DNA of 64,000 nucleotides from NCBI RefSeq assembly GCF_000426245.1, contig NZ_AUEZ01000051.1, positions 1-64,000 of the forward strand. Reading direction: 5' to 3'. Positions 16,914-24,763 of this stretch are shown in pieces. Source of the DNA: Bradyrhizobium sp. Ai1a-2. Its GTDB lineage: Bacteria; Pseudomonadota; Alphaproteobacteria; Rhizobiales; Xanthobacteraceae. A program made the translations under genes and the position numbers. Under the pieces are notes generated by a model, which saw only the letters and a program-made list of their open reading frames with translations, did not search any database and was not told the origin of the DNA. Within the stretch, counting starts at the first letter, position 1; every line of letters begins with the position of its first letter.

Positions 16914-17798
16914 ATGGCTAAGAAAACGATCAGGGAAATGCTGCACGGGCGAGAGTTCATTGCTGCGCCCGGCATCTTCGATCTGGTGTCCGCGAAAATC
17001 GCGGCCCAGACAAATGCGAAGGCGCTGTACATGACGGGCTTCGGCACCGTCGCATCCTATCTGGGATATCCGGACGCCGGCCTCGCGACCTATACCGACA
17101 TGCTCGACCGGGCGACGGCGATCGCTCAGGTCGTTGATAAGCCAGTCATTGCGGATGGCGACACCGGCTATGGCGGCCTGCTGAACGTCCATCATACCGT
17201 GCGCGGTTACGAGAAAGCCGGCGTGGCGATGATCCAGATCGAGGATCAGCAGATTCCAAAAAAGTGCGGGCACACTCCCAATCGTCACATCATCTCGACC
17301 GAAGAGATGGTGAACAAGATCAAGGTGGCCTGCGATGCGCGTTCCTCGAAGGAATTCCTGATCCTGGCGCGAACGGACGCAAGGACGGCGGTATCGCTGG
17401 ACGAAGCGATACGGCGCGCGGTCGCATACTCTAAGGCCGGTGCGGACGCGATCTTCATCGAGGCACCGGAATCCGTGGAGGAGATGAAGAAGATCGGTGC
17501 CTCCGTCGACGCGCCGCTGGTCTCCAACCAGCTTCACGGCGGCAAAACCCCGATACTTCCTCAAGGCCAGCTCGAGGAGATCGGCTTCAGCGCCGCGATC
17601 TACCCCACGGCGGGACTGTTTGCGGCTGCCAAAGCGCTTCAAGACGTCTACGAAGCTCACGCCGAGGGAAGGTTGGTCGAGACGCCGCTATGGGCCTTCC
17701 AGGACTTCGTGAAGATGATCGGCTTCCAGAAAATCTGGGATTTCGAAAAGAAATACGCGGATCTGCTGGCAGTGGAGAACGCGTCGGCGCAGGGCTGA
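16914..17798 (+). CDS. Isocitrate lyase / PEP mutase family protein (C-C lyase)
   Basis: TIM-barrel enzyme of 294 aa. The metal-binding ADGDTGYGG and the catalytic-loop signature KKCGH (about residue 120) are present. The KKCGH cysteine is the acid/base found in 2-methylisocitrate lyase and 2,3-dimethylmalate lyase, and is lacking in PEP mutases, so cleavage of a 2-hydroxy-tricarboxylate-like substrate is favoured. IQIEDQ and ARTDAR are further conserved blocks. ATG 16914 has GGGAGA 5 bases upstream. It lacks prpC/prpD neighbours; instead it is divergent from a MarR gene with shared operators, so its inducer is probably an aromatic or branched acid. Substrate unresolved. Confidence 0.8.
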   Translation: MAKKTIREMLHGREFIAAPGIFDLVSAKIAAQTNAKALYMTGFGTVASYLGYPDAGLATYTDMLDRATAIAQVVDKPVIADGDTGYGGLLNVHHTVRGYEKAGVAMIQIEDQQIPKKCGHTPNRHIISTEEMVNKIKVACDARSSKEFLILARTDARTAVSLDEAIRRAVAYSKAGADAIFIEAPESVEEMKKIGASVDAPLVSNQLHGGKTPILPQGQLEEIGFSAAIYPTAGLFAAAKALQDVYEAHAEGRLVETPLWAFQDFVKMIGFQKIWDFEKKYADLLAVENASAQG

Positions 17799-17927
17799 GC
17801 CATGGCGCGAGGCGGATCGGGTGGCGGAGCGGCGGCGTCCGCCATCATCCGACGCCGCGACGCGAGCGGTGTTGCGCGTCGTCGTGCGCGTCAGAGCGTC
17901 CAGTTCGCTTCCAACCTTTGTCGCGTG

Positions 17928-18120
17928 TTTACCTGCGAAATTGCAAAGCGCATTTCGGCGCCAACACTTGTGATGAATGGTGAACGCAGTCTCGCGTTTT
18001 TCACCTTATCATCAATCGACTCACACCGTTTCCGGCGAAATGCTGCAGCCTCTGATGGCGCGGTTATCGCCTTCGTCACAAGTCACGAGATGCTTCGACA
18101 AAAAATGGGCGACGCGAAGC
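17928..18120 (+). pseudogene. Remnant of an alpha/beta hydrolase C-terminal region
   Basis: One frame reads CEIAKRISAPTLVMNGERS, the typical strand 7 / acid-loop region of alpha/beta hydrolases. A shift by one base at about 18005 gives IINRLTPFP, the following helix, then the first frame resumes with a SHEMLRQ segment matching the terminal-histidine block. The parts needed for the nucleophile are absent upstream. It is therefore a decayed fragment with at least two frameshifts. The rest of the 519-bp gap (17799-18317) holds nothing I recognise. Confidence 0.5.
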
Positions 18121-18317
18121 ATCCTCCGCGAAAATAAGTGAACAATTTCAATGCGCGTCAAAACTGGGGACACTCACCATGGCCATCGTCCTTCCTTGAT
18201 CCGGCCATCTTGCTGCTGACGCTGTGCCGTGCTTCAGCTGTGATGTTCCCGTCCCCTTGGCTTGCCAAGCCAACAGCCTTCACCGACTATTCCCGCGAAC
18301 GCGATGCGAGAGGAACA

Positions 18318-18608
18318 ATGACGATTGTCGGCTCCACTTATTTCAGGTTCGGTTTGCTGTTGGCCGCGACGGTATTCGTCGCGATGTGGCCGCGACCCGG
18401 CGCCGCTTATACGCCCGAGCAGCAGCAGGCTTGCTCGCCGGATGCGATGCGACTGTGCGGCGCATTTATTCCTGACGTCGACATGATCACTGCCTGCATG
18501 GTCCGCAACAAGGCGCAGCTCTCGCCGCCGTGCCGGGTGTTCTTCGGTGCCGACCCGGAAGAGGAACGACGGGCTCGCAGGGAACGGCGACGCGCCAGGC
18601 CTGAATAG
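18318..18608 (+). CDS. Small secreted Cys-containing protein, hypothetical
   Basis: A 96-aa protein with an N-terminal signal peptide (FGLLLAATVFVAMW, cleavage near GAA-YTPEQQQ). The mature part holds four cysteines in ACSPDAMRLCGAF and TACMVRNKAQLSPPC, ending in a strongly basic tail RRARRERRRARPE. Spacing suggests two disulfides in the periplasm. This type of short Cys-motif protein is common in Bradyrhizobium without known function. ATG 18318 has AGAGGAA 4 bases upstream. A repeat-family F element follows at the stop. Confidence 0.7.
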   Translation: MTIVGSTYFRFGLLLAATVFVAMWPRPGAAYTPEQQQACSPDAMRLCGAFIPDVDMITACMVRNKAQLSPPCRVFFGADPEEERRARRERRRARPE

Positions 18609-18710
18609 AGCTTAGGTTCTGATTGTTTCGGCACCGAAGCACTTGATTTTGTTTTGACGCGTTCTCTTCACACGAATGGATGGCCGTTTCGGTCGAAAAC
18701 GCTCTGGAGC
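18606..18710. repeat. Dispersed repeat, family F (divergent copy)
   Basis: Matches the 20017-20124 element with several substitutions: GGTTCTGATTG, then TTGTTTTGACGCGTTCTCTTCAC and CGGTCGAAAACGCTCT. Both copies begin at or just after a stop codon. Confidence 0.75.
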
Positions 18711-18847
18711 GCCACATCGCCAGCCGCGGAGCAACGCGATTCCGCGGCGCGAGTCGGACGAACGTCGTTTCAAGCCCTGCGCGCGCGACAGACTGACGCC
18801 TTGCAGCGCCCTCGCTCGTCAACATCTTCTCGCACGAGGAGAATCCG

Positions 18848-19159
18848 GTGAGCGAACGTTACAGAATGGAAATAGACCGGCACTTTGCCTGGTTCGAAGG
18901 CAAGCTGCCGCCGCGGCCCGCGCGGTTTTTCGCGTGGCTGCGCAGGCCGTCGTCGCGCTACGCGCGGATGCCGCTCGCCATTCTCTTGATGCTCGGCGGT
19001 GTCTTCAGCTTCCTGCCGGTGCTCGGGCTCTGGATGCTGCCGCTTGGACTCGTTTTGTTCGCGCAGGACGTGCCAGTGTTACAAAAGCCGACCGCGCGGA
19101 CTCTCGGGTGGGTTGAGCGCAAGTGGACCGAGCGTCAGCGCGCAAAAAACGCGCCGTGA
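18848..19159 (+). CDS. Small membrane protein, hypothetical
   Basis: A 103-aa protein. A basic amphipathic N-terminal third (FAWFEGKLPPRPARFFAWLRRPSSRY) precedes one or two membrane segments, about residues 42-58 (PLAILLMLGGVFSFLPVL) and 60-72 (LWMLPLGLVLFAQD), then a basic C-terminal tail. The start is GTG 18848, with GAGGAG 6 bases upstream. No family assigned. It stands alone between a repeat and the orphan parA-like gene. Confidence 0.65.
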   Translation: MSERYRMEIDRHFAWFEGKLPPRPARFFAWLRRPSSRYARMPLAILLMLGGVFSFLPVLGLWMLPLGLVLFAQDVPVLQKPTARTLGWVERKWTERQRAKNAP

Positions 19160-19339
19160 TTCGCTGAAAAAACGCGCGTTCGCTTCTATTGTCGGTTGTG
19201 TGCATCGCAAGGTGTGACTCAAACAACAACGTTTTCCGGCAATTTGCGGTTACCGCCGTATTATTCGCAAATTTCTGCTTTCGCGAATCATCGTGCTGAT
19301 TCATTTTCGAGGCCTGGGGTCAATCTGGAGGCCAACGTA

Positions 19340-20020
19340 ATGAACGTGATTGTTTTTGCTTCGCGTAAGGGGGGCTCGGGCAAAAGCACCCTGGCTGCTC
19401 ACCTGGCTGCCCATGTACACAAATCGACCAAGCCCTGTCTGCTGATCGACGCGGATCCGCAGGGCTCGCTGACGCTGTGGCACAAGCTGCGCGGCACCAA
19501 CGAACCGCCGATCAAGACTGCCGTCAATTCCGTGAGCGGCATCGTGGCTGCGGCCAAGCGCGAGGGGATCGAGTGGGTGTTCATCGACACGCCGCCGAAC
19601 CTGTCGGCCGTCGTCGACGATGCCATCAAGAATGCGACCATGGTGATCATTCCGGCGCGGCCTGGCGTGTTCGACGTCAACGCGGTGCAGGAAACGATCC
19701 AGAACTGCCGTTCATCGCGCAAGCCCTATGCGGTCGTGATCAACGGCGCGCCGGCCCAGCGCGATAGCGTCGAAAGCCCGATCGTCACGATCGCGCGCGA
19801 GTCGCTGGCGAAATTCCGCGCACCGGTGTGGAGCGGACAGATCACCAATCGCGCTGATCTGCTGATGGCGCTGAGCCATGGTGAAGGCGCCCGCGAGTAC
19901 GATGCCGAGGGGCGCGCGGCGGCCGAGGTCGGCCGGCTGTGGGCCGCGATAGAACGTTCGATCAAGGCAATCCGCGGCGCGGCATCGGCAAGCGGCGCGA
20001 TGCACAAGCAGGCGGCCTAG
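19340..20020 (+). CDS. Orphan ParA-family ATPase
   Basis: Deviant-Walker P-loop ATPase of 226 aa. The Walker A' motif is KGGSGKST (about residues 10-17), with DADPQGS and IDTPPN following. The signature lysine at the start of KGGxGKST is present, so it should dimerise on ATP and bind DNA or membrane as ParA/MinD proteins do. No parB, replication gene or chemotaxis cluster lies alongside, so it is an orphan. Such proteins may position granules, polar complexes or other cargo. ATG 19340 has GGAGG 8 bases upstream. The ATPase call is firm; the cargo is unknown. Confidence 0.83.
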   Translation: MNVIVFASRKGGSGKSTLAAHLAAHVHKSTKPCLLIDADPQGSLTLWHKLRGTNEPPIKTAVNSVSGIVAAAKREGIEWVFIDTPPNLSAVVDDAIKNATMVIIPARPGVFDVNAVQETIQNCRSSRKPYAVVINGAPAQRDSVESPIVTIARESLAKFRAPVWSGQITNRADLLMALSHGEGAREYDAEGRAAAEVGRLWAAIERSIKAIRGAASASGAMHKQAA

Positions 20021-20124
20021 AGCATTTTCGGTTCTGATTGAATCAGAACCGAAGCTCTAGATTCTTGTTTTGACGCGTTTTCTTCACGCGAACCGGTGTC
20101 CACTTCGCTCGAAAACGCTCTAGT
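20017..20124. repeat. Dispersed repeat, family F (AGAGCATTTTCGGTTCTGATT type)
   Basis: Contains the palindrome CGGTTCTGATTGAATCAGAACCG and then CTCTAGATTCTTGTTTTGACGCGTTTTCTTCACGCGAACC, ending CGAAAACGCTCTAG. It starts at the parA-like stop codon: TAG of the gene (20018-20020) lies within the element's first bases. A divergent copy is at 18606-18710. Confidence 0.85.
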
Positions 20125-20190
20125 CGCGAATAGGCCCTCCAGACTGACAAAATCGCGCGGCCCTCCGCGCGTTTTTGTTGGTGGATGGCG

Positions 20191-20305
20191 CGTCATTGCA
20201 AGCCACCGGGTCGGCGCGTAGCGCCGTCCGATGACAGGCTCCGCGAAGCAATCCATAATCGCCGCGAGTGGCATAGTGGATTGCTTCGCTGCGCTCGCAA
20301 TGACG
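20191..20305. repeat. Dispersed palindromic repeat, family B
   Basis: Outer arms CGTCATTGCAAG... and GCTCGCAATGACG with inner GAAGCAATCCAT / GTGGATTGCTTC. Together with the family F copy it fills most of the 302-bp gap 20021-20322. Confidence 0.85.
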
Positions 20306-20322
20306 GAGTGCGCGATGGACGT

Positions 20323-20469
20323 TCATCCCACCATCAGCACGTAGAAGATGATGACGGGCGAGAGGGTGAGGATCACCGACCAGATGCCGAGCGCCCAGAG
20401 GATGTCTTCGGTCGTAAATTGCTGTTGCTCTGAAATTTGATCAAATTCTTTGTGCACGATGTGCCCCAT
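20323..20469 (-). CDS. Small single-span membrane protein, hypothetical
   Basis: A 48-aa peptide. A polar N-terminus (HKEFDQISEQQQFTTEDILW) is followed by one membrane segment (ALGIWSVILTLSPVIIFYVLMVG) that reaches the C-terminus. The charged-then-hydrophobic layout is that of a real small membrane protein, but the ribosome site upstream is weak. An ATG 72 bases earlier would add a Cys/Lys-rich extension. Function unknown. Confidence 0.5.
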   Translation of the reverse strand: MGHIVHKEFDQISEQQQFTTEDILWALGIWSVILTLSPVIIFYVLMVG

Positions 20470-20590
20470 ATTCTTTGGCGGGGCGATCGATACGCGAATG
20501 CTTTTAAGTTCCTGCTCGCAATTTCGCTCGCATTTGACCACAGGTGCTACCGCGGATTAACCACGGCGCGGCGGGCTCTTCTTCGCCTGC

Positions 20591-20718
20591 GGAGAGAGCT
20601 GATCCCCACCCGGTTTGCGCTGACGCGCAAACCGACCTCTCCTTTTCAAGGGGAGGTGACTGCGCTGCCGCTTACCCGCTGCGCTCCTTCCCTCTGAAAG
20701 GGGGAAGGCTGGGATGGT
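20591..20718. repeat. Dispersed palindromic repeat, family D (CCTTTTCAAGGGGAGG type)
   Basis: Contains GATCCCCACCCGGTTTGCGC, GCGCAAACCGACCTC, the hairpin CCTTTTCAAGGGGAGGTG and CCCTCTGAAAGGGGGAAGG. Other copies: 27695-27826 and 32874-32998. It occupies the space between the small membrane protein and the CsoR-type gene. Confidence 0.8.
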
Positions 20719-20754
20719 CCCGCGATTCTCGCTGTTCGAGGGGAAGCGAGAGCA

Positions 20755-21039
20755 TCACCGATCGGCGCGGCCGATCACGTCCATCAACTCGGTGATCTTG
20801 CGGCGCTGGTCGGCCTTGTCGCCGGAGGAGATCGCGTGCTCGACGCAATGGGCGACATGGTCGCGCAGGACTTCCTCCTCGACCCGCCGCAGCGCGGCGC
20901 GTGCGGCGCCGATCTGGGTCACCACGTCGATGCAGTAGCGGTCGTCCTCGACCATCTTGGCGAGGCCGCGGATCTGACCTTCGATCCGTTTGAGCCGTTT
21001 CAGGCAGGAACTCTTGATCTCGTGGCGCATAGCGTCCAT
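20755..21039 (-). CDS. csoR: Metal-sensing repressor, CsoR/RcnR/FrmR family (copper sensor CsoR likely)
   Basis: All-helical DNA-binding repressor of 94 aa. The metal-ligand pattern is visible: a Cys in YCIDVVTQ, then HVAHCVEHA with the His-x3-Cys pair, the arrangement for Cu(I) in CsoR. The N-terminal KSSCLKRLKRIEGQIRGL is the family block. ATG 21039 is chosen; it abuts a palindromic operator shared with the divergent copper ATPase. Loss of DNA binding on Cu(I) would induce the ATPase. FrmR or RcnR identity is less likely given the partner gene. Confidence 0.86.
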   Translation of the reverse strand: MDAMRHEIKSSCLKRLKRIEGQIRGLAKMVEDDRYCIDVVTQIGAARAALRRVEEEVLRDHVAHCVEHAISSGDKADQRRKITELMDVIGRADR

Positions 21040-21056
21040 ATACCCCCATAGGGTAT
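21040..21056. promoter_or_regulatory. CsoR-type operator in the csoR / copA divergent promoter
   Basis: ATACCC-CCATA-GGGTAT, a 6-bp perfect inverted repeat with G/C tracts flanked by AT, as in known CsoR-family operators. It touches the csoR start codon and lies 37 bp before the copper ATPase start, so one dimer or tetramer could block both genes. Confidence 0.78.
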
Positions 21057-21093
21057 AGACTTCAAGGGCCGCTCCGGCCGGAAAGAATTCGCC

Positions 21094-23481
21094 ATGGCAC
21101 AGGCAGGTCACGCGCATGAGGAGCACGCGCATCATCACCACGGCGCGCAGGCGGCTGGCTGCTGCGGCGGCAAGCATGGTGGTGCAGACGACAATGGTGC
21201 GCTCGCGACCGACCCCGTCTGCGGCATGAAGGTCGATCCCGCCACGGCCAAGCATCGCTTCAGCCACAAGGGACAGGATTACTTCTTCTGCAGCGCGCGC
21301 TGCCGCGAACGGTTCGTGGCCGAGCCGGAGAAATTCTTGAAGCCCCGCGAGAGCGAGCCGGCGCTGCCGGCCGGCACGATCTACACCTGCCCGATGCATC
21401 CGCAGATCCGCCAGGTCGGCCCCGGCAGCTGCCCGATCTGCGGCATGGCGCTCGAACCGGAAGAGGTGACGCTCGATGACAGGCCCGATCCGGAGCTTGT
21501 CGACATGACGCGCCGATTCTGGATCGCGCTGGTGCTGACGCTGCCGGTGTTCGCGATCGAAATGGCCGGCCACGCCTTGGGTATCGAACTGGTGCCGATG
21601 GGATGGGCGAACTGGATCTCGTTCGTGCTGGCGACGCCGGTGGTGCTGTGGGCCGGCGCGCCGTTTTTCGTACGCGGCTGGCAGTCGCTGGTGACGCGCA
21701 ACCTCAACATGTTCACGCTGATCGCGATGGGTGTCGGTGTCGCCTATGTCTACAGCGTGGTCGGCACACTGGCGCCGCATCTGTTCCCGCCGGCCTTCCG
21801 CGACATGCACGGCCAGGTCGCGGTCTATTTCGAAGCGGCCGCCGTGATCACGGTCTTGGTGCTGCTCGGGCAGGTGCTCGAATTGCGGGCGCGCGCGCAG
21901 ACCTCGGGCGCGATCCGCGCGCTGCTCGGATTGGCGCCGAAGACGGCGCGGCGCATCACCGAGCATGGCGATGAAGACGTCGCCATCGAGGCGATCGCAG
22001 TCGGCGATCGCCTGCGCGTGCGTCCCGGCGAAAAGGTGCCGGTCGACGGCGTCGTCATCGAAGGCCGCGCCGTGCTCGACGAATCCATGGTCACCGGCGA
22101 GTCGATGCCGGTTTCCAAGAACGAGGGCGACCGGGTGATCGGCGGCACCGTCAACCAGAGCGGCGGCTTCGTCATGCGCGCCGAGAAGATCGGTCGCGAC
22201 ACCATGCTGGCGCGGATCGTCGACATGGTCGCGAAGGCGCAGCGCTCGCGCGCGCCGATCCAGCGGCTCGCCGATCGCGTCGCCGGCTGGTTCGTGCCCG
22301 CGGTGATCGCGGTCGCGGTGCTGGCGTTCGCCGCCTGGGCGGTGTTCGGGCCCGAGCCGCGCTTCACCTTCGGCCTGGTCGCCGCCGTCACCGTGTTGAT
22401 CATCGCCTGTCCCTGCGCGCTCGGCCTCGCCACGCCGATGTCGATCATGGTCGGCGTCGGGCGCGGCGCGCATTCGGGCATCCTGATCCGCGATGCGCAG
22501 GCGCTGGAGCGGATGGAGAGCATCGACACGCTGGTGCTCGACAAGACCGGCACGCTCACCGAGGGCAAGCCGAAGGTGGTCGGCGTGCTCGCATCAACGG
22601 AGTTCGACGAGGCCGAGCTTCTGCGCCTTGCCGCAAGCGTCGAGCGCGGCAGCGAGCATCCGCTGGCGCTTGCAATCCTGAACGCCGCCAAGGAGCGCCA
22701 GCTTGCGCTTGCCGAGGTCAGCGCCTTCACCTCGCCGTCCGGCAAGGGCGCGACCGGCACGATCGAAGGCAAGCAGGTCGCACTCGGCAATGCCATGCTG
22801 ATGGGCGAATTGAAGATCGCGACATCAGCACTCGATGCGGCGGCGGAGACCGCGCGGCAGGACGGCGCGACCGCGATCTATGTCGCGGTCGATGGGCGCG
22901 CGGCCGGCGTGATCGCGATCGCCGATCCGGTCAAGCCGTCGGCCAGGGACGCGCTGGCGGCGCTGCGCGGCGACGGTCTGCGCGTCGTGATGCTGACCGG
23001 CGACAATGCGACCACCGCGCGTGCGGTGGCGAAAAGGCTCGGCATCGACGAGGTCGAGGCAGGCGTGCTGCCGGACCGCAAGAGCGAAGTGGTGCAGCGG
23101 CTGCGCGGCGAGGGCCGTGTCGTCGCGATGGTCGGCGACGGCGTCAACGACGCGCCGGCGCTGGCTGCCGCCGATGTCGGCGTCGCCATGGGCGGCGGCA
23201 CCGACGTCGCGATCGAGAGCGCCGGCGTGACGCTGCTCACCGGCGATCTCCGCGGCCTGGTGCGGGCGCGGCGGCTGTCGGTCGCGACCATGCGCAACAT
23301 TCGCCAGAACCTGATGTTCGCCTTCGTCTACAACGCCGCCGGCGTGCCGATCGCGGCCGGTGTGCTCTATCCGGTGTTCGGCATCCTGCTGTCGCCGATC
23401 ATCGGCGCCGCAGCGATGGCGCTGTCCTCCGTCAGCGTCATCGGCAACGCACTCCGCCTCGCAAGGGCGAAGCTGGATTGA
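21094..23481 (+). CDS. copA: Copper-exporting P1B-type ATPase with YHS and HMBD domains
   Basis: Inner-membrane pump of 795 aa that expels Cu(I) from the cytosol. The N-terminus is His-rich with a CC pair (HEEHAHHHH, GCCGG). Then come a YHS domain (about 39-85, DPVCGMKV and FCSARCRERF) and a heavy-metal binding domain (about 97-125, YTCPMHPQI...CPICGMAL). Eight membrane segments follow with the TGES actuator motif, the ion-path C439-P-C441, phosphorylated D483 in DKTGT, and GDGVND near the end. A typical N-terminal CxxC ferredoxin-like domain is replaced by YHS/HMBD, seen in the CopA2-like group. Divergent csoR and the shared operator point to copper-induced expression. Confidence 0.92.
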   Translation: MAQAGHAHEEHAHHHHGAQAAGCCGGKHGGADDNGALATDPVCGMKVDPATAKHRFSHKGQDYFFCSARCRERFVAEPEKFLKPRESEPALPAGTIYTCPMHPQIRQVGPGSCPICGMALEPEEVTLDDRPDPELVDMTRRFWIALVLTLPVFAIEMAGHALGIELVPMGWANWISFVLATPVVLWAGAPFFVRGWQSLVTRNLNMFTLIAMGVGVAYVYSVVGTLAPHLFPPAFRDMHGQVAVYFEAAAVITVLVLLGQVLELRARAQTSGAIRALLGLAPKTARRITEHGDEDVAIEAIAVGDRLRVRPGEKVPVDGVVIEGRAVLDESMVTGESMPVSKNEGDRVIGGTVNQSGGFVMRAEKIGRDTMLARIVDMVAKAQRSRAPIQRLADRVAGWFVPAVIAVAVLAFAAWAVFGPEPRFTFGLVAAVTVLIIACPCALGLATPMSIMVGVGRGAHSGILIRDAQALERMESIDTLVLDKTGTLTEGKPKVVGVLASTEFDEAELLRLAASVERGSEHPLALAILNAAKERQLALAEVSAFTSPSGKGATGTIEGKQVALGNAMLMGELKIATSALDAAAETARQDGATAIYVAVDGRAAGVIAIADPVKPSARDALAALRGDGLRVVMLTGDNATTARAVAKRLGIDEVEAGVLPDRKSEVVQRLRGEGRVVAMVGDGVNDAPALAAADVGVAMGGGTDVAIESAGVTLLTGDLRGLVRARRLSVATMRNIRQNLMFAFVYNAAGVPIAAGVLYPVFGILLSPIIGAAAMALSSVSVIGNALRLARAKLD

Positions 23482-23497
23482 CGGCGCGCCTTTCCTT

Positions 23498-23618
23498 CAC
23501 CTCTCCCGCTTGCGGGAGAGGTCGGCGCGCAGCGCCGGGTGAGGGCTCTCTCCCCACGCAAAGTCCCATCGCGGAAGCACCCCCACCCCGGCCCTCCCCC
23601 GCAAGCGGGAGAGGGAGC
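23498..23618. repeat. Dispersed palindromic repeat, family C
   Basis: CACCTCTCCCGCTTGCGGGAGAGG followed by GCGCGCAGCGCCGGGTGAGGGC and the inverse arm CCCCGCAAGCGGGAGAGGG. Located just after the copA stop, where its hairpins may limit 3' decay (inference). Confidence 0.85.
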
Positions 23619-23662
23619 GCAGCGCGCATCGCGGAAGCAATTTGAGCTTGTCTCATAGTGCT

Positions 23663-24580
23663 CTACGCGCTTGCCAGCAAGGCTGGTGCGCGACGCTCGA
23701 TCTCGCGATCAAGACGCGCCGCAAGCTCCGCGCTTACCTCCACCATCGGCAGGCGCACTTCCGCGCTGTCGATCAAGCCCGTGCGCCACAGCCAATGCTT
23801 GGCCGGCGCGGGGCTCGGCTCGACGAACAACAGGCGCGTCAGCTCGGCGATGCTCTGCCACGCCGCCGATGCGGCATCGCGCTTGCCCTGCTTCAACAGC
23901 GAACGCACTGAGGCGAACGCTTCGGTCTCGACATGCGCGGACAACAGGATCGCGCCGTCGGCGCCGTCGCTGAGTGCGTCGAAATATTGCGCGTCCTCGC
24001 CGGTCAGCACGCGGAAGCCGGCAGGCCGCCGCTTCAGGAAGTCGATCGATTGCGCGCGGTCGGCGCAGCAATCCTTCATGCCGACGATGTTCGGATGCTC
24101 GGCGAGTGCGAGCAACGTCTCGTTGGTGATGTTGACCGCGGTCCGGTACGGAATGTTGTAGATCAGGAGCGGCCACGAGGCATGATCGGCCAGCGCGGTG
24201 AAGTGCTGCAGCAGCCCGCGCTGCGACGGCCTGATGTAATAGGGGCTCGGGATCAAATAGAAGTCGATCGGCCAGGCGGCCGTCTCGTCCAGCACATCCT
24301 TGATCCTGGCGGTGCTGGCGCCGGAGAGGCCGAGACAGATCGGCAGATAACGCCTGTTATCGTTGATCTCCTCCCGCACCAGCGCCACGAGCCGTTCGAG
24401 CTCGCTGATGTCGAGCGACATGCCTTCGCCCGATGTGGCGCCGAGGATCAACCCGTCGACCGGGCCGCTCGCGTAGTGCCGCACCAGACGGCGCAGCGAT
24501 GGCTCGTCGAGCCTGCCGTCGCGAAATGGCGTGATCAGGGGCAGCCACAGGCCCTGTAGTGGGTCGGATAGATCAGTCAT
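23663..24580 (-). CDS. Dihydrodipicolinate synthase-family (DapA-like) class I aldolase
   Basis: A 305-aa TIM-barrel lyase of the DapA/NanA superfamily. The Schiff-base lysine is expected at about K169 (GMKDCCAD), the tyrosine at about Y141 (YNIPYRT), and the GATSGEG block at 47-53 binds the keto-acid carboxylate. The genes usually beside lysine-biosynthetic dapA (smpB, mltG) are absent, and the residues around the active site differ, so this may be an N-acetylneuraminate-, ketogluconate- or hydroxyproline-type member rather than the housekeeping dapA. Expression appears to start from a promoter at about 24764-24792 and to pass a terminator-like hairpin 46 bases before the start, pointing to attenuation. 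Confidence 0.82.
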   Translation of the reverse strand: MTDLSDPLQGLWLPLITPFRDGRLDEPSLRRLVRHYASGPVDGLILGATSGEGMSLDISELERLVALVREEINDNRRYLPICLGLSGASTARIKDVLDETAAWPIDFYLIPSPYYIRPSQRGLLQHFTALADHASWPLLIYNIPYRTAVNITNETLLALAEHPNIVGMKDCCADRAQSIDFLKRRPAGFRVLTGEDAQYFDALSDGADGAILLSAHVETEAFASVRSLLKQGKRDAASAAWQSIAELTRLLFVEPSPAPAKHWLWRTGLIDSAEVRLPMVEVSAELAARLDREIERRAPALLASA

Positions 24581-24625
24581 GGTCCTTCTCCTTGGGGTGC
24601 GTGAAACGCCGGAGACGGGACCAAT

Positions 24626-24652
24626 AAAAAACCCCGTCCAGGCGGCGGGGTC
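24626..24652 (-). terminator. Intrinsic terminator / attenuator in the leader of the DapA-like gene
   Basis: Read on the minus strand: GACCCCG, a 9-nt loop, CGGGGT and then TTTTTTATT, ending 46 bp before the DapA-like start codon. A promoter-like TTGACA-17-CAGTAT lies about 110 bp upstream, so the hairpin is in the 5' leader of the gene rather than after another gene. Confidence 0.7.
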
Positions 24653-24700
24653 TTCGGGATCGGTTCGGTCGATTTAACTCTATCGCGCGCGTCGATCTCG

Positions 24701-24724
24701 GCTCCCCGCATGGGGAGCTTTTTT
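24701..24724 (+). terminator. Intrinsic terminator on the plus strand within the DapA-like leader region
   Basis: GCTCCCC-GCAT-GGGGAGC followed by TTTTTT on the plus strand. No plus-strand gene precedes it, since the DapA-like gene is on the other strand, so it may end a short antisense or small RNA starting between 24580 and 24690. On the minus strand the same sequence forms a leader hairpin without a T-tract. Confidence 0.6.
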
Positions 24725-24763
24725 CGACGACGAAGCTGCGCACGAATTCGTGATCGTGTTGCG

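Noticed and set aside
20755..22473. 572-aa minus-strand frame extending csoR through copA
   Set aside because: Only the last 94 residues match a protein family; the rest is antisense to copA and the real csoR start abuts the operator.
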